Shown here in pieces: positions 44,965 through 56,505 of a stretch of DNA of 64,000 nucleotides. Under the pieces are notes generated by a model. The model was not told the DNA's origin. It saw only the letters and a list, made by a program, of their open reading frames with translations, and ran no database searches. Numbering within the stretch: position 1 is the first letter of the stretch; each line of letters begins with the position of its first letter. A program made the translations under genes and the position numbers. The stretch comes from Lojkania enalia (Eukaryota > Ascomycota > Dothideomycetes > Pleosporales): contig ML986618.1 of NCBI GenBank assembly GCA_010094045.1, positions 124,001 to 188,000 of the forward strand, read 5' to 3'.

Positions 44965-46484
44965 AAATTACTCCTAAGTAATACCTACCAGGATCGGTCG
45001 CATATAAAATTTTTTTTTTTCTCTTGATCTAGATACATGTTACAAACTCTTCATACGAGCTTTGTCCCAGGCTGTATCGACCGAAAAGTTGATACGTGTT
45101 CCCGAAGATTTGCATCAAGTTGCTTCAAAGTCTCCATGAGGGAAATTTTTGCAGTATCCAGAGATGATATCCCTCTGCCAGCAATGGAGACCAGTAATTC
45201 AACTTTTCCTGAGCACATCGTACGCTTCAGCTTTCATGCAAGTGTTTTCAAGGTCCATACAATCGGTATATCCAATTGCCCAGCAACTTGGGTCCAAGCT
45301 GTATTAAGGATAAATGGCTTTACAGAACAGAAACAACTTTATTCAGCGCCAGTGCATCGCTTATATATTCTTCCGGATACGGAGTCCCAATATATTCGGT
45401 GCTTAGATTTTTCTCGCGGTTTCACTCATAACTGCATACTCTATTAATTGATCGAGTACCAGAAGGGATATCTTGTTCAGCTCTTGTTTGATTTTAACAA
45501 CATAGATATTTTCACACAGCCCCAGGTTTGCTTCTTGCGGATGTAACAAATAAGCTTACGAGTTGAGGAAGTACAATACGAGCAATCGCTCTGGGGTAGT
45601 TTTCGTGTGCGCCATTTTATAAGATTCAAAATCTATTCTCATCTCGTAAAATGCACAATTTTGTATTTCCTACCAAACATTATTCTCAGGAAATCTTAGT
45701 TAACTGAATCTAGTAGACATATTCGTGGCGCTATAGGATTGCTCTATTGGCTCCATAGGCGTATTGTCACACGATTCCCGACTGCAGGCAACTCGGATCA
45801 TTGTTGGACAAGTCCGACCCCAGATTAAGCACAAGCCTTAGGATCCACATAAAGTGTGACCTTAAGATTCAATTATCTTTATACTCTTATGCTCCCATGG
45901 GCTAAACTGTCCATTCAATGCGAATGAGTGCAGAATACGGTTGGAACTGTACGAATCACCAGAAAACACAGTAAATGCTCGTCGTACTAGCAGCACTAGA
46001 AAAACACGGTGGTCACAAGCTAATCTCCAAGAGGTTGGCTTACGGATATTCTGATCGCAATCGAGATCTGTAGAACCCCAACATCCGGAGCACAACAGAA
46101 TACTCGGAAAATCCGAATTCTACGGACCACAAACTAAGTACCTTGTACTTTCATAGCTTTGCATACGGGCCTTCGCCTTCGTAGCCATTACTACCAAATT
46201 CTATGTCTCGCTCTCTTAGAAAAAGGTATGGAGAATAGCAGCAAGGTCGAAAAGCGGGCCAGATGAGCAATGACTAGGATATGTCTATGTACCTGCAATG
46301 GCATGCATCGTGTCTCATCGAGATGCGCCGTTCTGGGTTCTAATAGGAGACCGTAAAATTTCCAAGGCTAGAAGTGGGTGCATTGTGTCTTGGCGCTATA
46401 TTTACCCACGGATACCTCCTCTCAGTGTCATTTGAGATCTTTACGTTCCGGCTTGGTCCTTCATCTTTCCTACTTCTCACAATC
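44965..46484. other. Gene-poor stretch with one 136-codon frame
   Basis: About 1.5 kb. An ATG-initiated plus-strand frame at 45037-45447 (136 codons) shows no similarity or low-complexity feature and no obvious introns; I regard it as chance but cannot exclude a small gene. The right end contains the PPOX promoter. Confidence 0.35.
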
Positions 46485-48405
46485 ATGACGTTGACATTGC
46501 CCCTTCTGAGAAGATCTGTACATCTTCTTTGCCACTCTCACTATTCAATCGCTTGCCAAGTGCGCAAATTCTCTATGTCGAAGAAATACATGACAGAAGC
46601 CAACCGTATTGCGGTGATAGGGGGTGGAGTCACGGGGCTGGCCACGTGTTACTACGGAGCCAAACATTATCCAGACGCTGAAATCACTCTTTTTGAAGGC
46701 TCCAATAGATTTGGAGGAGCTATCGAATCGGTGTTTGTGGAGATGGATGATGGAAGGGCCATTGTCTGCGAGATGGGGGTGAGAACTCTTCGGGCTAATG
46801 CACCCCGGGCAATAGTAATGATTGATCTAGTACGTGTAATTTGAATATCCATCGTTTCTGATACAGGTATTCTAATATCCAACTACGATAACATAATATG
46901 TTTTTCCTCACTACTAAGTGAATGCTCTGAATGATGTCTCAGCTTTCTGTATCCTGAGCAGAAGATCGAAGCCAGGCATGAGCTAAGAAGTCTACAGATA
47001 CGTGAGCTCGGGTTAGAACATGAGCTTGCCTTCCTTCTGAAGTCGGATAACATCGCATCAAGAAGATACATCTATTATCCGGATCACTTGGTTGCCATCC
47101 CAGTCGCAAACGTCTCAAAATCAATTGTTCATATACCCGCACCTGATGCAGTTACGCTCAAGCACATCTGCACCTTAGTCCGTATGGTATTTACTGAGCC
47201 ACTTTCGAAAGGGCTCATGACAGGAATAGGCCAAGGGTTATTTACGAAGAGACCACTAAATGTAGTAAATGATGACTCAATTGGTAACCTCTTAGTGAGG
47301 CGATTCGGGAAGCAGATTGCCGAAAACATTGGATCTGCTATTATCCACGGGCTATATGCAGGGAACATGCACAAACTCAGCGCTCGCGCCCTTACGCCAG
47401 GCCTCTGGGCGCTAGACACAAGGTTTCCATTGGTGAATTTTCATTCAAGGGTGACCAAGCAACCAACCAACGTTTCTCCTATGGATGACATCACCCAAAA
47501 ATGGATTAAGGATGAGACTGACATGCTAAAAAGAATAAGAAATGGTCCGGCAGGAGATCTTGAAAAACGGATATTTCGAGACATAAGTGTTTTCAGCTTC
47601 AAACGCGGTGTCGGGCGACTCACAGAGCGCCTCCAGGAAGAAATATATGCGATGAGAAACATCAAAATCCGATCGAACTCCCCAGTCAAATCTATTAGCG
47701 GCACGAATAATGACATGTTAGTCCATGTAATGCAATTTCCACTTCTCACCCAATCCGCTCCGCTTACAAGAGTTACAGACAGACTTCCATTCCGAACCGT
47801 TCAGCCATATCATTTCAACCACATCCCTTCCAACTACGCTGGATTTACTCGGCATCAAAGATTTGCCGACAATAACACACGTTCCCGTCATGACGGTAGC
47901 CTTCTGCTACGCCACACCGAACCTAAACCATCCTCACAGGGGCTTCGGCTACCTGATCCCAGAATCCGTTCCTCCACAGCAGAATCCTGAAAAAGCGCTG
48001 GGCGTCATATTCGATTCAGATGCCATCACAAACCAAGACCATTTCCAGGGCACCAAAATTAGCGTCATGCTGGGTGGCCACTACTGGTCTTCTCACGCTT
48101 CCCTGCCAACTACTGACGAAGGCGTGGCGATGGCAAAATCTGTCCTGCAGCGGCATTTGGGAATTACAGAAGAACCTCTAAAAGTATTCGCTAGACTGAA
48201 GAAGGAAGCCATACCGCAGTATCCGGTTGGCCATCATTCAAGGCTGAAGCGAGTACATGAGATTCTGAAGGATTATGGGGGGAGAATGCGAGTAGCGGGA
48301 AATTCTTACATGGGGATTGGAGTGCACGATTGTTTGTTTTCTGCGAGAAGGATTGTTGAGAAACTGGACGATAGGGATAGGACTGGGCTAGAGATGTATC
48401 AATGA
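46485..48405 (+). CDS. HEM14: Protoporphyrinogen oxidase (Hem14-type), divergent
   Basis: Exons 46485-46829, 46998-47726 and 47779-48405 give 566 aa. PPOX oxidises protoporphyrinogen IX to protoporphyrin IX in mitochondria, the penultimate haem step. The N-terminus (LLRRSVHLLCHSHYSIACQV) fits a mitochondrial presequence. FAD-binding motif: RIAVIGGGVTGLATCYYGAK with LFEGSNRFGG. Junction 1 joins MIDL to IRELGLEHELAFLLKSDNIA and on to RYIYYPDHLV, the conserved PPOX block. C-terminal blocks: NPEKALGVIFDSDA, SVMLGGHYW, RVAGNSYMGIGVHDCLFSAR. The 52-bp intron 47727-47778 (GTAATG..TTACAG) is chosen because it has exactly the length needed to keep frame; otherwise a one-base frameshift must be assumed. 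The usual GPRTLRPN element reads MGVRTLRAN here, so this copy is divergent and may be a paralogue. Confidence 0.85.
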
Positions 48406-49012
48406 TGGCCGTATCTAAGACGATATCTCAGGCAGATCTCATGTAAACTACTTATACACGACCATAAGGTGTTTATTAGCAGCCTGAATACCTCATAAAC
48501 CTGAATATACAGATGAACGGCGTACTGTGGTGATATCTTTGTTGGCAGTGCCAGTGAAGGCGAGTGAGAGCGGTAGAAAAACACGAAAAGAATTGGCTTC
48601 CACTCTCTAAAGGTATTTTAACCTTTGGAAGTAGCGAACCAACTCCCGGTTCTGTTGATGGGAAAAGGAGGGGGGGGCCACTATTTAGTGAGTTTAGTCT
48701 TGTTCCGCTCTTTCCTTCTTGGCTAGTCTTCGTACTGAGGCCTTGATAACCTCCCAAGTTCGAGTAATCGAAATCGACAATCGACTTTTGTGATAACAGT
48801 GTCGACTTAACATCTTGAAGTCAGGAAAAAGCCCTAAGGTATTCGCCTTTCCCACAAAAATCAAGTTTCCAAAAATATATACTGATTTATATTTTAATTT
48901 ATGGAATGAAAAATTTCCAGCATGTTCACACACTAATCATCTATGAGAATTTCATTTTGTCATTAACACGCCTGCTTTCGCATTCCGATTTTTTTTTCCC
49001 CGTCTATTCCGT
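48406..49012. other. Convergent intergenic
   Basis: 607 bp between the 3' ends of the PPOX and SDR genes. No gene is visible; the sequence next to the SDR gene is T-rich. Confidence 0.4.
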
Positions 49013-49810
49013 TCACATAATCATCACACCACCGTCCGTCCTAATAATCGCAGCATCCATATTCCCATCCTTTAGAATCGCCAAAAAGCTCTCCGCAACC
49101 TCCTCCGGCCGCCCAGGTACCCCCGTTGCCATCTTTTCCGCGCAAGCCTTCAAAAACCCATCTTTCTCTTCTTTTTCCATCTTCCAAAGCTCCGTATCAA
49201 CAACACCTGGGCTCACCCCATTAACCCTTATCGGCTTCAGATCCAGCGCCAGATTCCGAACCATGGCGTGGTGGCCGCCGGCAAAGGCGCCAATGACACT
49301 CCAATTCGGCATGGGCTTCTCGGAAATCGATCCAGTTGTGATGATATAGCTGGATCTGTGGGATTGGACGAGGTACTGCGGCATGAATTTTGCGAGGAGC
49401 AAGGGGGCGAAGAAGCGGATTTGACCTGCTTGGAGGATCTTCGGCATTGTCATTTCGGAGATGGGCATCATGCTGAGTGTATCGCCGGCTGTGAATATCA
49501 CGTGGTCGAGCTTGTTGTCTGACAGTTCTTGGACTGTATCGTTGAGGAGTTTCTCGAGTGACGATTCGAGGGTGCCGGCATGCGCGAGGTCAACAGCAAG
49601 ACCTCGAATTTTGGAAGTTGAGGAAGGATAAGATGCTTTGAGGGAGTCGACAGCAGACTTGACTCGAGTGGGGTTCGAAGAGGAGATGGTAACGATGGCT
49701 CCGCTTTCTATGCAGGCTTCTGCGATGGCGTAGCCAATTCCGGATGAGCCGCCTATAATGAGGATGCGGGAGTTTAAGAGTTTGGCGCTGTATTTCTTTT
49801 GATCGGCCAT
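49013..49810 (-). CDS. Short-chain dehydrogenase/reductase-like protein, no Tyr-Lys pair
   Basis: Intronless, 265 aa, ATG at 49810. The Rossmann dinucleotide motif is intact (ILIIGGSSGIGYAIAEACIE), followed by VDLAHAG and DHVIFTAGD (the NAG-equivalent, here TAG). After SYIITTGSISEKPMPNWS the place of the catalytic Y-x3-K reads IGAFAGGHHAMVRNL, so neither Tyr nor Lys is found. Then VNGVSPGVVDTELW, normal for the family, and VPGRPEEVAESFLAIL at the C-terminus. The same loss occurs in a subgroup of fungal SDRs I remember (with YATG in that place), so it is likely an evolved state and not a recent mutation. It may bind NAD(P) without classical catalysis or use other residues. Convergent with PPOX. 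Confidence 0.9.
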   Translation of the reverse strand: MADQKKYSAKLLNSRILIIGGSSGIGYAIAEACIESGAIVTISSSNPTRVKSAVDSLKASYPSSTSKIRGLAVDLAHAGTLESSLEKLLNDTVQELSDNKLDHVIFTAGDTLSMMPISEMTMPKILQAGQIRFFAPLLLAKFMPQYLVQSHRSSYIITTGSISEKPMPNWSVIGAFAGGHHAMVRNLALDLKPIRVNGVSPGVVDTELWKMEKEEKDGFLKACAEKMATGVPGRPEEVAESFLAILKDGNMDAAIIRTDGGVMIM

Positions 49811-50379
49811 TCTAGATATTATATCTGCTTTTAGAAGATATATGATATGCAAGAAGCTGATTTGTAGTTGAGTTCCCCTGTGTCGTCACCAAGATGTTGG
49901 AAATGGTCCCAATTTGCATACGATCCCACACCTCTATATATATTACGTCGTTCATGTCATGCCGGACGATAGCAAAACCGACGAATATATCCGGAGTCGA
50001 CACTTTTAATATCGAAACACCGGTAGTCAGATGAAGTCCCGATTGTTGACAAAGAGACTGGGGTCGGATTTAAGAAGCGGAATTTACCGCGAAACGAAAA
50101 CACGATATCATTATATTGGTCGTAGCGAAGCGATGAGATCATCCAACATAAAATATCTAGTTACTCAGCGTGATTAATAGCATCTCGAAAGCTTGGCCTT
50201 GCTTCAATGCAGTTTCGTTTCGTGGTTTCTATTGCCTTTTACGCAAAACGATGCGATTTACTGGTTCATCCAAAGAGCTAATGCCTCTGCCAGGCAACCG
50301 GAACATGTGTAGATAAGTTGCAACTTCCCGTCTAATACGCCAGCAATATGCTATGCTATGATTCCCTAACTAAATCTGC
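49811..50379. other. Intergenic, SDR promoter and EMC1 3' end
   Basis: 569 bp without a gene. Confidence 0.4.
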
Positions 50380-53306
50380 CTAGCCTCTCACGGGTTCTAT
50401 GATGGTATTGTCCAGAGTGAATTTATTTGCTTTCTTCCAACCTGCATGTCGTAAGCGAGCTGTTTTATAAGGAATGTTATTGCGGAAATAAATTACCAAT
50501 GGGGCAACAAATAACACCCCAGCAAAAAGCGCAGCGACCGTAATCAACATCTGCACCTTGTTGAAGCCCTTTCCTAAGATGTCAAAAGCAAAACTAGGTG
50601 CTACTCTAGTTCCAAAGATATCAAACCCATAGGCAAAAACAAGACTGGTACTCTCCAGTCCACTCTCCGTAGTAATTACTTGCTTTACCCCTCTTACCTC
50701 GTACTTGTGGTTCAGATGCCATTTTGGATCAAAGGATATAAAAGGTGTGTACTTGGTCAGCCCTTCGGACGCCTCCTGCGAAGTGGGGTCGCGGCCAATA
50801 GGACGCCGAGGATCAATCACATGTCGAGGAATACCGACAATTGAATTAGAGAAAGGTAGTGTAACCAAAAGCTCGCGACTTGTAATACCTTGCTTTGTTC
50901 GAGTGACGGTCATATGTGAAATCTCTTCTGGAATATGGTAGGTTTGTGATAAGACATAGGGCTTCGCAACATCGCCATTTGCTACGGTGGGTTGCACTGT
51001 CGAGGAATTGGAGGATGCACCCAAAGGTCCTCGATCATCCGGGATCGGCGATTCGAATAATTCCGCGACTACAAGTTGATAGCCCCTGGATGGGGCCGTG
51101 GAGGTAGAGTCTATAGTCAAAGAATAGCTGAACCAGTTCTCAGAGATCGTTGAAGGAATTGGTCGCGAAACGTCGACATCTGTATGGGAGACTGCGTGCA
51201 GAATTTCCCCAGACGCTGAGTCTAACAAGTAAAAGGAGGCCGTCCGAGCAGACTCAAGGGCCGTAGTTACAAGAACAAGATTGGGGTTAAGGTATTTGTA
51301 GAGGACTCGTCGATCGCCAAGGACTTTTCCTATAGATGCCACTGGATCTTTCGTTGGACGGACACTATACCCGACAATCTTCTCCCCCGCGGGAGGTGTA
51401 AAAGTCCATACAGATTCTGAGCCGAATTCAACGCCAATGTACCCTTTAAGTTCACCATCGACCAGGTCGAATGAGATCAGTTTCTGGCCCTCGGGGACAG
51501 CCAACGAGCGATGAGAGATGTCTTGAGACGACAAAATTTCCCCTGTTGTTGAGTTGATGTAAAGCGTTCCTTCAAGCCCTTTATCCTTAACCTCGACATA
51601 GCCGCGGAATGCTTTCAAGAAAGGCTTAGGAGTTGTGGTCTCGGGAGCGTAACTACCAAGATTTATATTCCACAGGAGCTTTCCTTTTGATCCAACGTCT
51701 AAAGCAGCTAGTCGACCATTTGTTGTTGCTAGAATGACCATCTTGTGGAATCCAAAGGTGTCATGCTGGATCTCCTCGATTGTAAAGTCCAGTGATTTCC
51801 CAAAAAGATTACCGAGAATGCGATTTGGAATGTTCTGCAACCAAGTTGGAAGGTACTCTAAATCACGAATGTGCCTCTTAACTCTGTGCACATAGGCTGC
51901 AAGAACGTTTTGATGGCCTTCAACCTCAAGTTCATGAGCTAATGTCTCCTCTTCTGGCAGCTCTGCCCAAACGGCGGATATAGCACTAGAGAGAAACTCT
52001 GGCCTTTCCCAAACAACCTCGCCATTACGGATAAGCACCCATTGCCCGTTTGAGAAAAGAATTGCAGATCTCACCGCTGAGGCTGTTCCTGCCTTAACGA
52101 CGACTTCGGACACGCCATGAATTGGATAAGCGCCTGCTAGAGCTGGAGAAGTTTTGATTGGCCAGCGTCCAAGAATTTCGTGAGAAACTGAAGAAACAAC
52201 AGTAACTTCTTCCGCAGTGATTCTTGTAAAGTAGACATTGGCGTCAGAAGTGCTGGTCGTAAAGGTACCCTTGCTCCCCAATTCCGGAAGGCTATAAGCC
52301 TTTATAATTGTATGCTTCGTTGGGTCTACATGATAGACTTCGGCGGAGTGCCCTGTTGTAGTTTGATACTCGACAAGGAAATGCACAAGGGGGTTGATGC
52401 GATTGGATGCGCGTAGAGTAATCCTCTCTAGCGTTCCCTTTGCTGGAATGTCAAAGTTTGAAACGCTTTTGGTCCCGATAATGTTCACTTTCAGCACCTT
52501 ATTTGATTTGTCTATCCACGCCAGTAGAGGGGCTGCAGTATTTGCGCCGGCGAAGAGAATGTTCTCGGGGGAGTGAATATCGCTCTCAGCGCTCAATGTG
52601 TACTGGTCCAGCTTCTTGCCCGTAATGGGACTTAGAGAGGTGACCCTAAGCTTCGACTTATGTAGGGAAATATAGAAGATTGCCATGGGCGATGTCGAAA
52701 TCTGAAACGGGGTGTCTCCGCTGCAGCTCTATGTCAGCTCACTTGCTCAAACGACGAAGACGTCTTATATGCAACTTGCCTGGTATCCTGATATGCCCAC
52801 TTCACGCGGCCAGTCTTGCCATCTAGTCTCTTTACGCTCTGATTGCTCAACAAGATAACCGCATCTTTCGCTTCAGCATTTGAAATTCCATCCTCTTGTT
52901 CCAGAATCTCCAGGTCCTCCACGGTTGCGCCATCAATCCCGGTTTCCCAAACAATCCTGCCGTCTGACCCGCTCCATGCAGTAACGTGGTCCCCTAATGC
53001 GCTGATGACCGTGTCCTGGTTCTCTCCAGCCCGAAGCAGACCCGTGCCATTTCGACCAAGCGACGGGACCTGCCGCCACACCAATGAGCCGTCCTTTGGG
53101 TTGATTACTCCAATCGCGTGGTCATCGGTCAAGGCGTATAGCAGAGATGCTTTGGATGCCGCATAAGGTTTCTGGAAGAAGGTTCCATCGTGTTTCGGAA
53201 GACCTAGCAGGGGATGATGGAAGTCAATGTGATATGCGTCGTCCTCGAAGATTGCAAATGCCGGCGCCAGGCACACTGCAAGGACGGCAGCAGCATGAAA
53301 GCGCAT
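50380..53306 (-). CDS. EMC1: ER membrane protein complex subunit 1 (EMC1)
   Basis: Two exons, 53306-52780 and 52720-50380, giving 955 aa. EMC1 is the largest subunit of the ER complex that inserts tail-anchored and multi-span proteins. A signal peptide (FHAAAVLAVCLAPAFA) is followed by FEDDAYHIDFHHPLLG and by PQQ-like beta-propeller blades (ALTDDHAIGVINPKDGSLVW, TAWSGSDGRIVWETG, RLDGKTGRVKWAY). The C-terminal DUF1620 part has FISFDPKWHLNHKYEVRGVK and GLESTSLVFAYGFDIFGTRV, then one membrane span (QMLITVAALFAGVLFVAPLV) and a short cytosolic tail KKANKFTLDNTIIEPVRG. The single intron (52721-52779, 59 bp) has a GC donor (AG|GCAAGT) with CTGAC branch site and CAG acceptor; only this junction gives the conserved SGDTPFQISTSP. 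Confidence 0.93.
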
Positions 53307-55622
53307 CGTTGAGAGCGTGGTCGCAATTTGACATCAACGTGCCATGGACACAGGCTGCTGTAGCTTTCGCGGGATGGTGCTGCGAGCCCCCCGCCAAGAC
53401 GTTTCTCGGCCCGACGCTCTTCCGGCCCCGGGCCATTCCCGTGACAATCACGTGATGTAACCCGTGCCCCGGCAGGCGCCGTGGTGCCAAGCGCTGCCCA
53501 TTGAACTTCAACTGCACGAAACGAAGGCCTTACCAGCGTTCGGCTCAGCCCTTCGGCATTTGGTGAGCTCTTTCATACCTGACCGCTTTTTGATTGCGGT
53601 GAAGTCATGGCCGCGCACACCCGGACAGCTCTCCGGCCACCTAATTAGCGCTCACTGCGGGCACCAGCCACCAGCTCCATTCCTGCTTTGGCTGACCGTG
53701 CCGCCTTACTGAATCATCATTCATGATCAGAAGCGAGGAGCCGTCCTGTCTGCCGTCTTCCCCGGGGACCTTCCGGCAGACTATCAATGCTAAAACGCGG
53801 TTAGCAAGGTTAGTCCCCAGCTTCAGGGTTTATTCGTATATCCATCCTTACGGTTAGCATTCCTGGATTTTGCGCAGCTGTCCGGGCTCCCCGTTCAACA
53901 CAGCTCCCCACGAGACTAGCATTTGATGTTATTAGCATGGCTATGGATGCCCGCATCTCCAAGCCTGACTCCCGTTGGCGCTCTGCGCCCCGGCAACGCC
54001 AATGTGCCTTTTAATTGTCTCATAGTCGTACAGCGCAGACGCTGCGTCGGTGTGCCCATCTACGCACCAGGTTCTCACAGCTGCAGCGCAACTAGGTGCC
54101 GACAGGGCTGAGCAAAAACTGACGTCTCACATTGGAGTCTCGCTCAGACTTGACGGTTATTCGCCGGACCGCATCACCGTATCCAAATAATGGCCGGCCG
54201 TAAGCAAGCTGTTGTGCTGCACTACTGTGTTTCTCTCTTCTCTAGCAAGGACCGCAGGCAAGCATCGTCGGTACGCTTTTTGTGCAGGTCGTTGGCTCGC
54301 AGGCATTCCTCCGGCTCGCCGAAATTGGTCCAGCAGAGTTTCACGCCCGGCGAGGATCTGTTTGGGGCGCCTTCACCATGCAAACGCTTTGCCCGTCTCC
54401 GTCTCTGAGATTATTGGTCGTGTCCGTGTTCATCATCTCAGTCGGGCTTGCAGCAGCCTGAGACAGCCTAAGGAGCTCCTCATCTACGACATCCACAAGC
54501 CATATACACCACAACGCCAGGCAGGGCCCGTTGACAGCACAGCTGAATGATGCTCGCGTTGCTGGATTGGGCATCGCTGATTCCCTCGGCGTCGATAGCT
54601 GGATCCAGTCCGCTGGGTTGCCGGGCCCTCGTCCATGTATTCGGTAGCGCCTTCATCCCGCCGTCTTGCGCACACTGGCTTGTGCAGAGCCTTTGATTAA
54701 TGCCCACGTCGATGATGTATCTCGCGGCTGCCCACACGCTGCCTAAACTGGCCTTTTGCAAATTTCCGGCCCGCTCAAAGCTTTGGGCCCTGCGTGTGTG
54801 AAGATGCATTGAATCGTTTACAGCCGCGGATCACGGTTTGCGTGACATCGGGCTCCGCTCATAGTCGAACTGGCCGTTCCATTAGCTGTCCAGCGCATCG
54901 CTGCGCTGCGAATGCATGTCGCTTCGCTCCCACTCCGCTGAGCCCCGTCAGTATTGTTTCCGCCTATGACCAGGCCGTTTATGTCAGGCCAGGGCCGCAA
55001 AGCACGCCGACCAAGGTATTAATCATGCGGCTTCTCCCTCCAAAGCTTGCTCGAGGGAACAACTCTGCGCCGTGAAGCTGCCTTGCTATTCCAGACACCC
55101 AGCCACCCGTCGTCCCGGATCCCTTCCATCGTGCCGGCCATGTTTTGATCGATAAGACGCACAGAAAAAAAACTTCAGCCCCCCACGAGCCACCAGCACC
55201 ACCAGCACCGTCCCGAGGCGAGTCTCGAACCTCGTGTGCTACCAGCTATTTGGCGCAACGACTCCGCCAGAGGTCGTCTATCGGCCCCTTATTGGCCTGG
55301 TTGGGTTTCACTTCCATATCCAACTATAAACCGCTCACGCGCACCACGGTTGGGTTGGCGGTGATCGTAGCGCGAGGGCGAACCACTTGTTCTACTAACC
55401 GGAGTCCAACGCCTGACCACACTCGCACCAAGACGTTCGCACTTGTTGTGAGATTCTCGATTTGCAAGTCCAATTGGCGCTTGCTCAACTACGCGAACGG
55501 CGAATTTTTGGCCGCTTGGCCACCCGGAGCGCGGACCATCCAAAGGCAAGACAGCAATATCCCCCAGTGTACGCGCAAGCCGTCTTCATACTTACAAAGT
55601 GCTGGATTTCTGAATTCGAGGA
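53307..55622. other. GC-rich intergenic region upstream of EMC1 and RSR1
   Basis: About 2.3 kb between two divergent start codons, GC-richer than the average of the window. Both promoters lie here. There are many overlapping open frames on both strands, none with a known domain. A tRNA-like piece near 55210-55270 is discussed among the rejected items. Confidence 0.4.
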
Positions 55623-56505
55623 ATGTCGCAACGGGAGTATCATATAGTGGTGCTCGGTTCGGGTAAGCTAGCTTGCAGGTCACTAGCTTCAGGACTCCAC
55701 TGACAACCATGTCTCCTTAGGTGGTGTAGGGAAGAGCTGCCTTACCGGTATGGCTAGCAAAATCTGACACAAGCGTTCAAGGCTCACTTCACAAAGCACA
55801 GTTCGTTCAGAATGTGTGGATAGAAAGTTATGATCCGACGATAGAAGACTCATATCGGAAAGCAATCGAAGTAGACGTTGGTAGCCCGCGGACGAGGCTC
55901 TGGGATTCCGGCTGAATCTTCTTAGGGTCGTCATGTCATTCTAGAAATTTTAGATACGGCTGGCACTGAGCAGTTCAGTACGTTATTCCTTCCCACAGAG
56001 CACACGTCGACATGACGCTAATCATTGTCTAGCCGCCATGAGGTAGTTCATCCGTCATAGGATGCGTCCTTATTAGCTGACCCATTCCAGAGAGCTCTAC
56101 ATGAAGACCGGTCAGGGTTTCCTTTTAGTCTTCAGCATCACGTCGATGTCTTCGCTATATGAGCTCACAGAGCTTCGAGAACAGATACAGCGGATCAAAG
56201 AAGATGACCGTGTACCTATGGTGCTTGTCGGAAACAAGTCCGACCTCGAGGAAGATCGTTCTGTGCCACGCCCGAGAGCATTCAAGCTATCGCAAGAGTG
56301 GGGGAATGTTCCCTACTATGAAACAAGCGCGAGGAGGCGAGCGAATGTTGACGAAGTCTTCGTAGATCTCTGCAGGCAGATCATCCTTAAGGACCAGCGG
56401 GAATACCGCGAAAATCCGAGAAGACGACGGAACCCACCAAGAGATGGCCACGGCCAGCGCCCTCATCGTGGTAAGAGGAGGCGTGGGTTGTGTACGATTC
56501 TATGA
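55623..56505 (+). CDS. RSR1: Ras-like GTPase RSR1/BUD1
   Basis: Six exons: 55623-55662, 55721-55747, 55797-55876, 55926-55977, 56033-56042 and 56091-56505; sum 624 nt, 207 aa. Exon 5 is a micro-exon of 10 nt and exon 2 is 27 nt. The spliced protein has all Ras signatures: [17 protein letters not shown] (P-loop), [13 protein letters not shown] (switch I effector), [20 protein letters not shown] (switch II), [11 protein letters not shown] (G4) and YETSAR (G5). The C-terminus is strongly basic ([15 protein letters not shown]) and ends in the CAAX box CTIL, whose final Leu predicts geranylgeranylation. Sequence in the switch and [20 protein letters not shown] region matches Rsr1/Krev-1. It should mark polarity sites upstream of Cdc42. 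The donor after GTA-GAC is GTTGGT, chosen because it restores VDGRHVIL. Confidence 0.93.

Noticed and set aside
45037..45447. 136-codon ATG frame in the desert
   Set aside because: No similarity or structural feature; kept only as a remark in the intergenic entry.
30000..48500. Secondary-metabolite cluster around the PPTase, FAD oxidoreductase, SDR and PPOX genes
   Set aside because: No PKS, NRPS, terpene synthase, P450, transporter or pathway regulator is present; the genes are separated by house-keeping genes and a desert.
55205..55275. tRNA-like sequence on the minus strand (GAGGTTCGAGACTCG piece)
   Set aside because: Only a T-loop-like motif is present; the acceptor and T stems do not pair and no anticodon arm can be formed.
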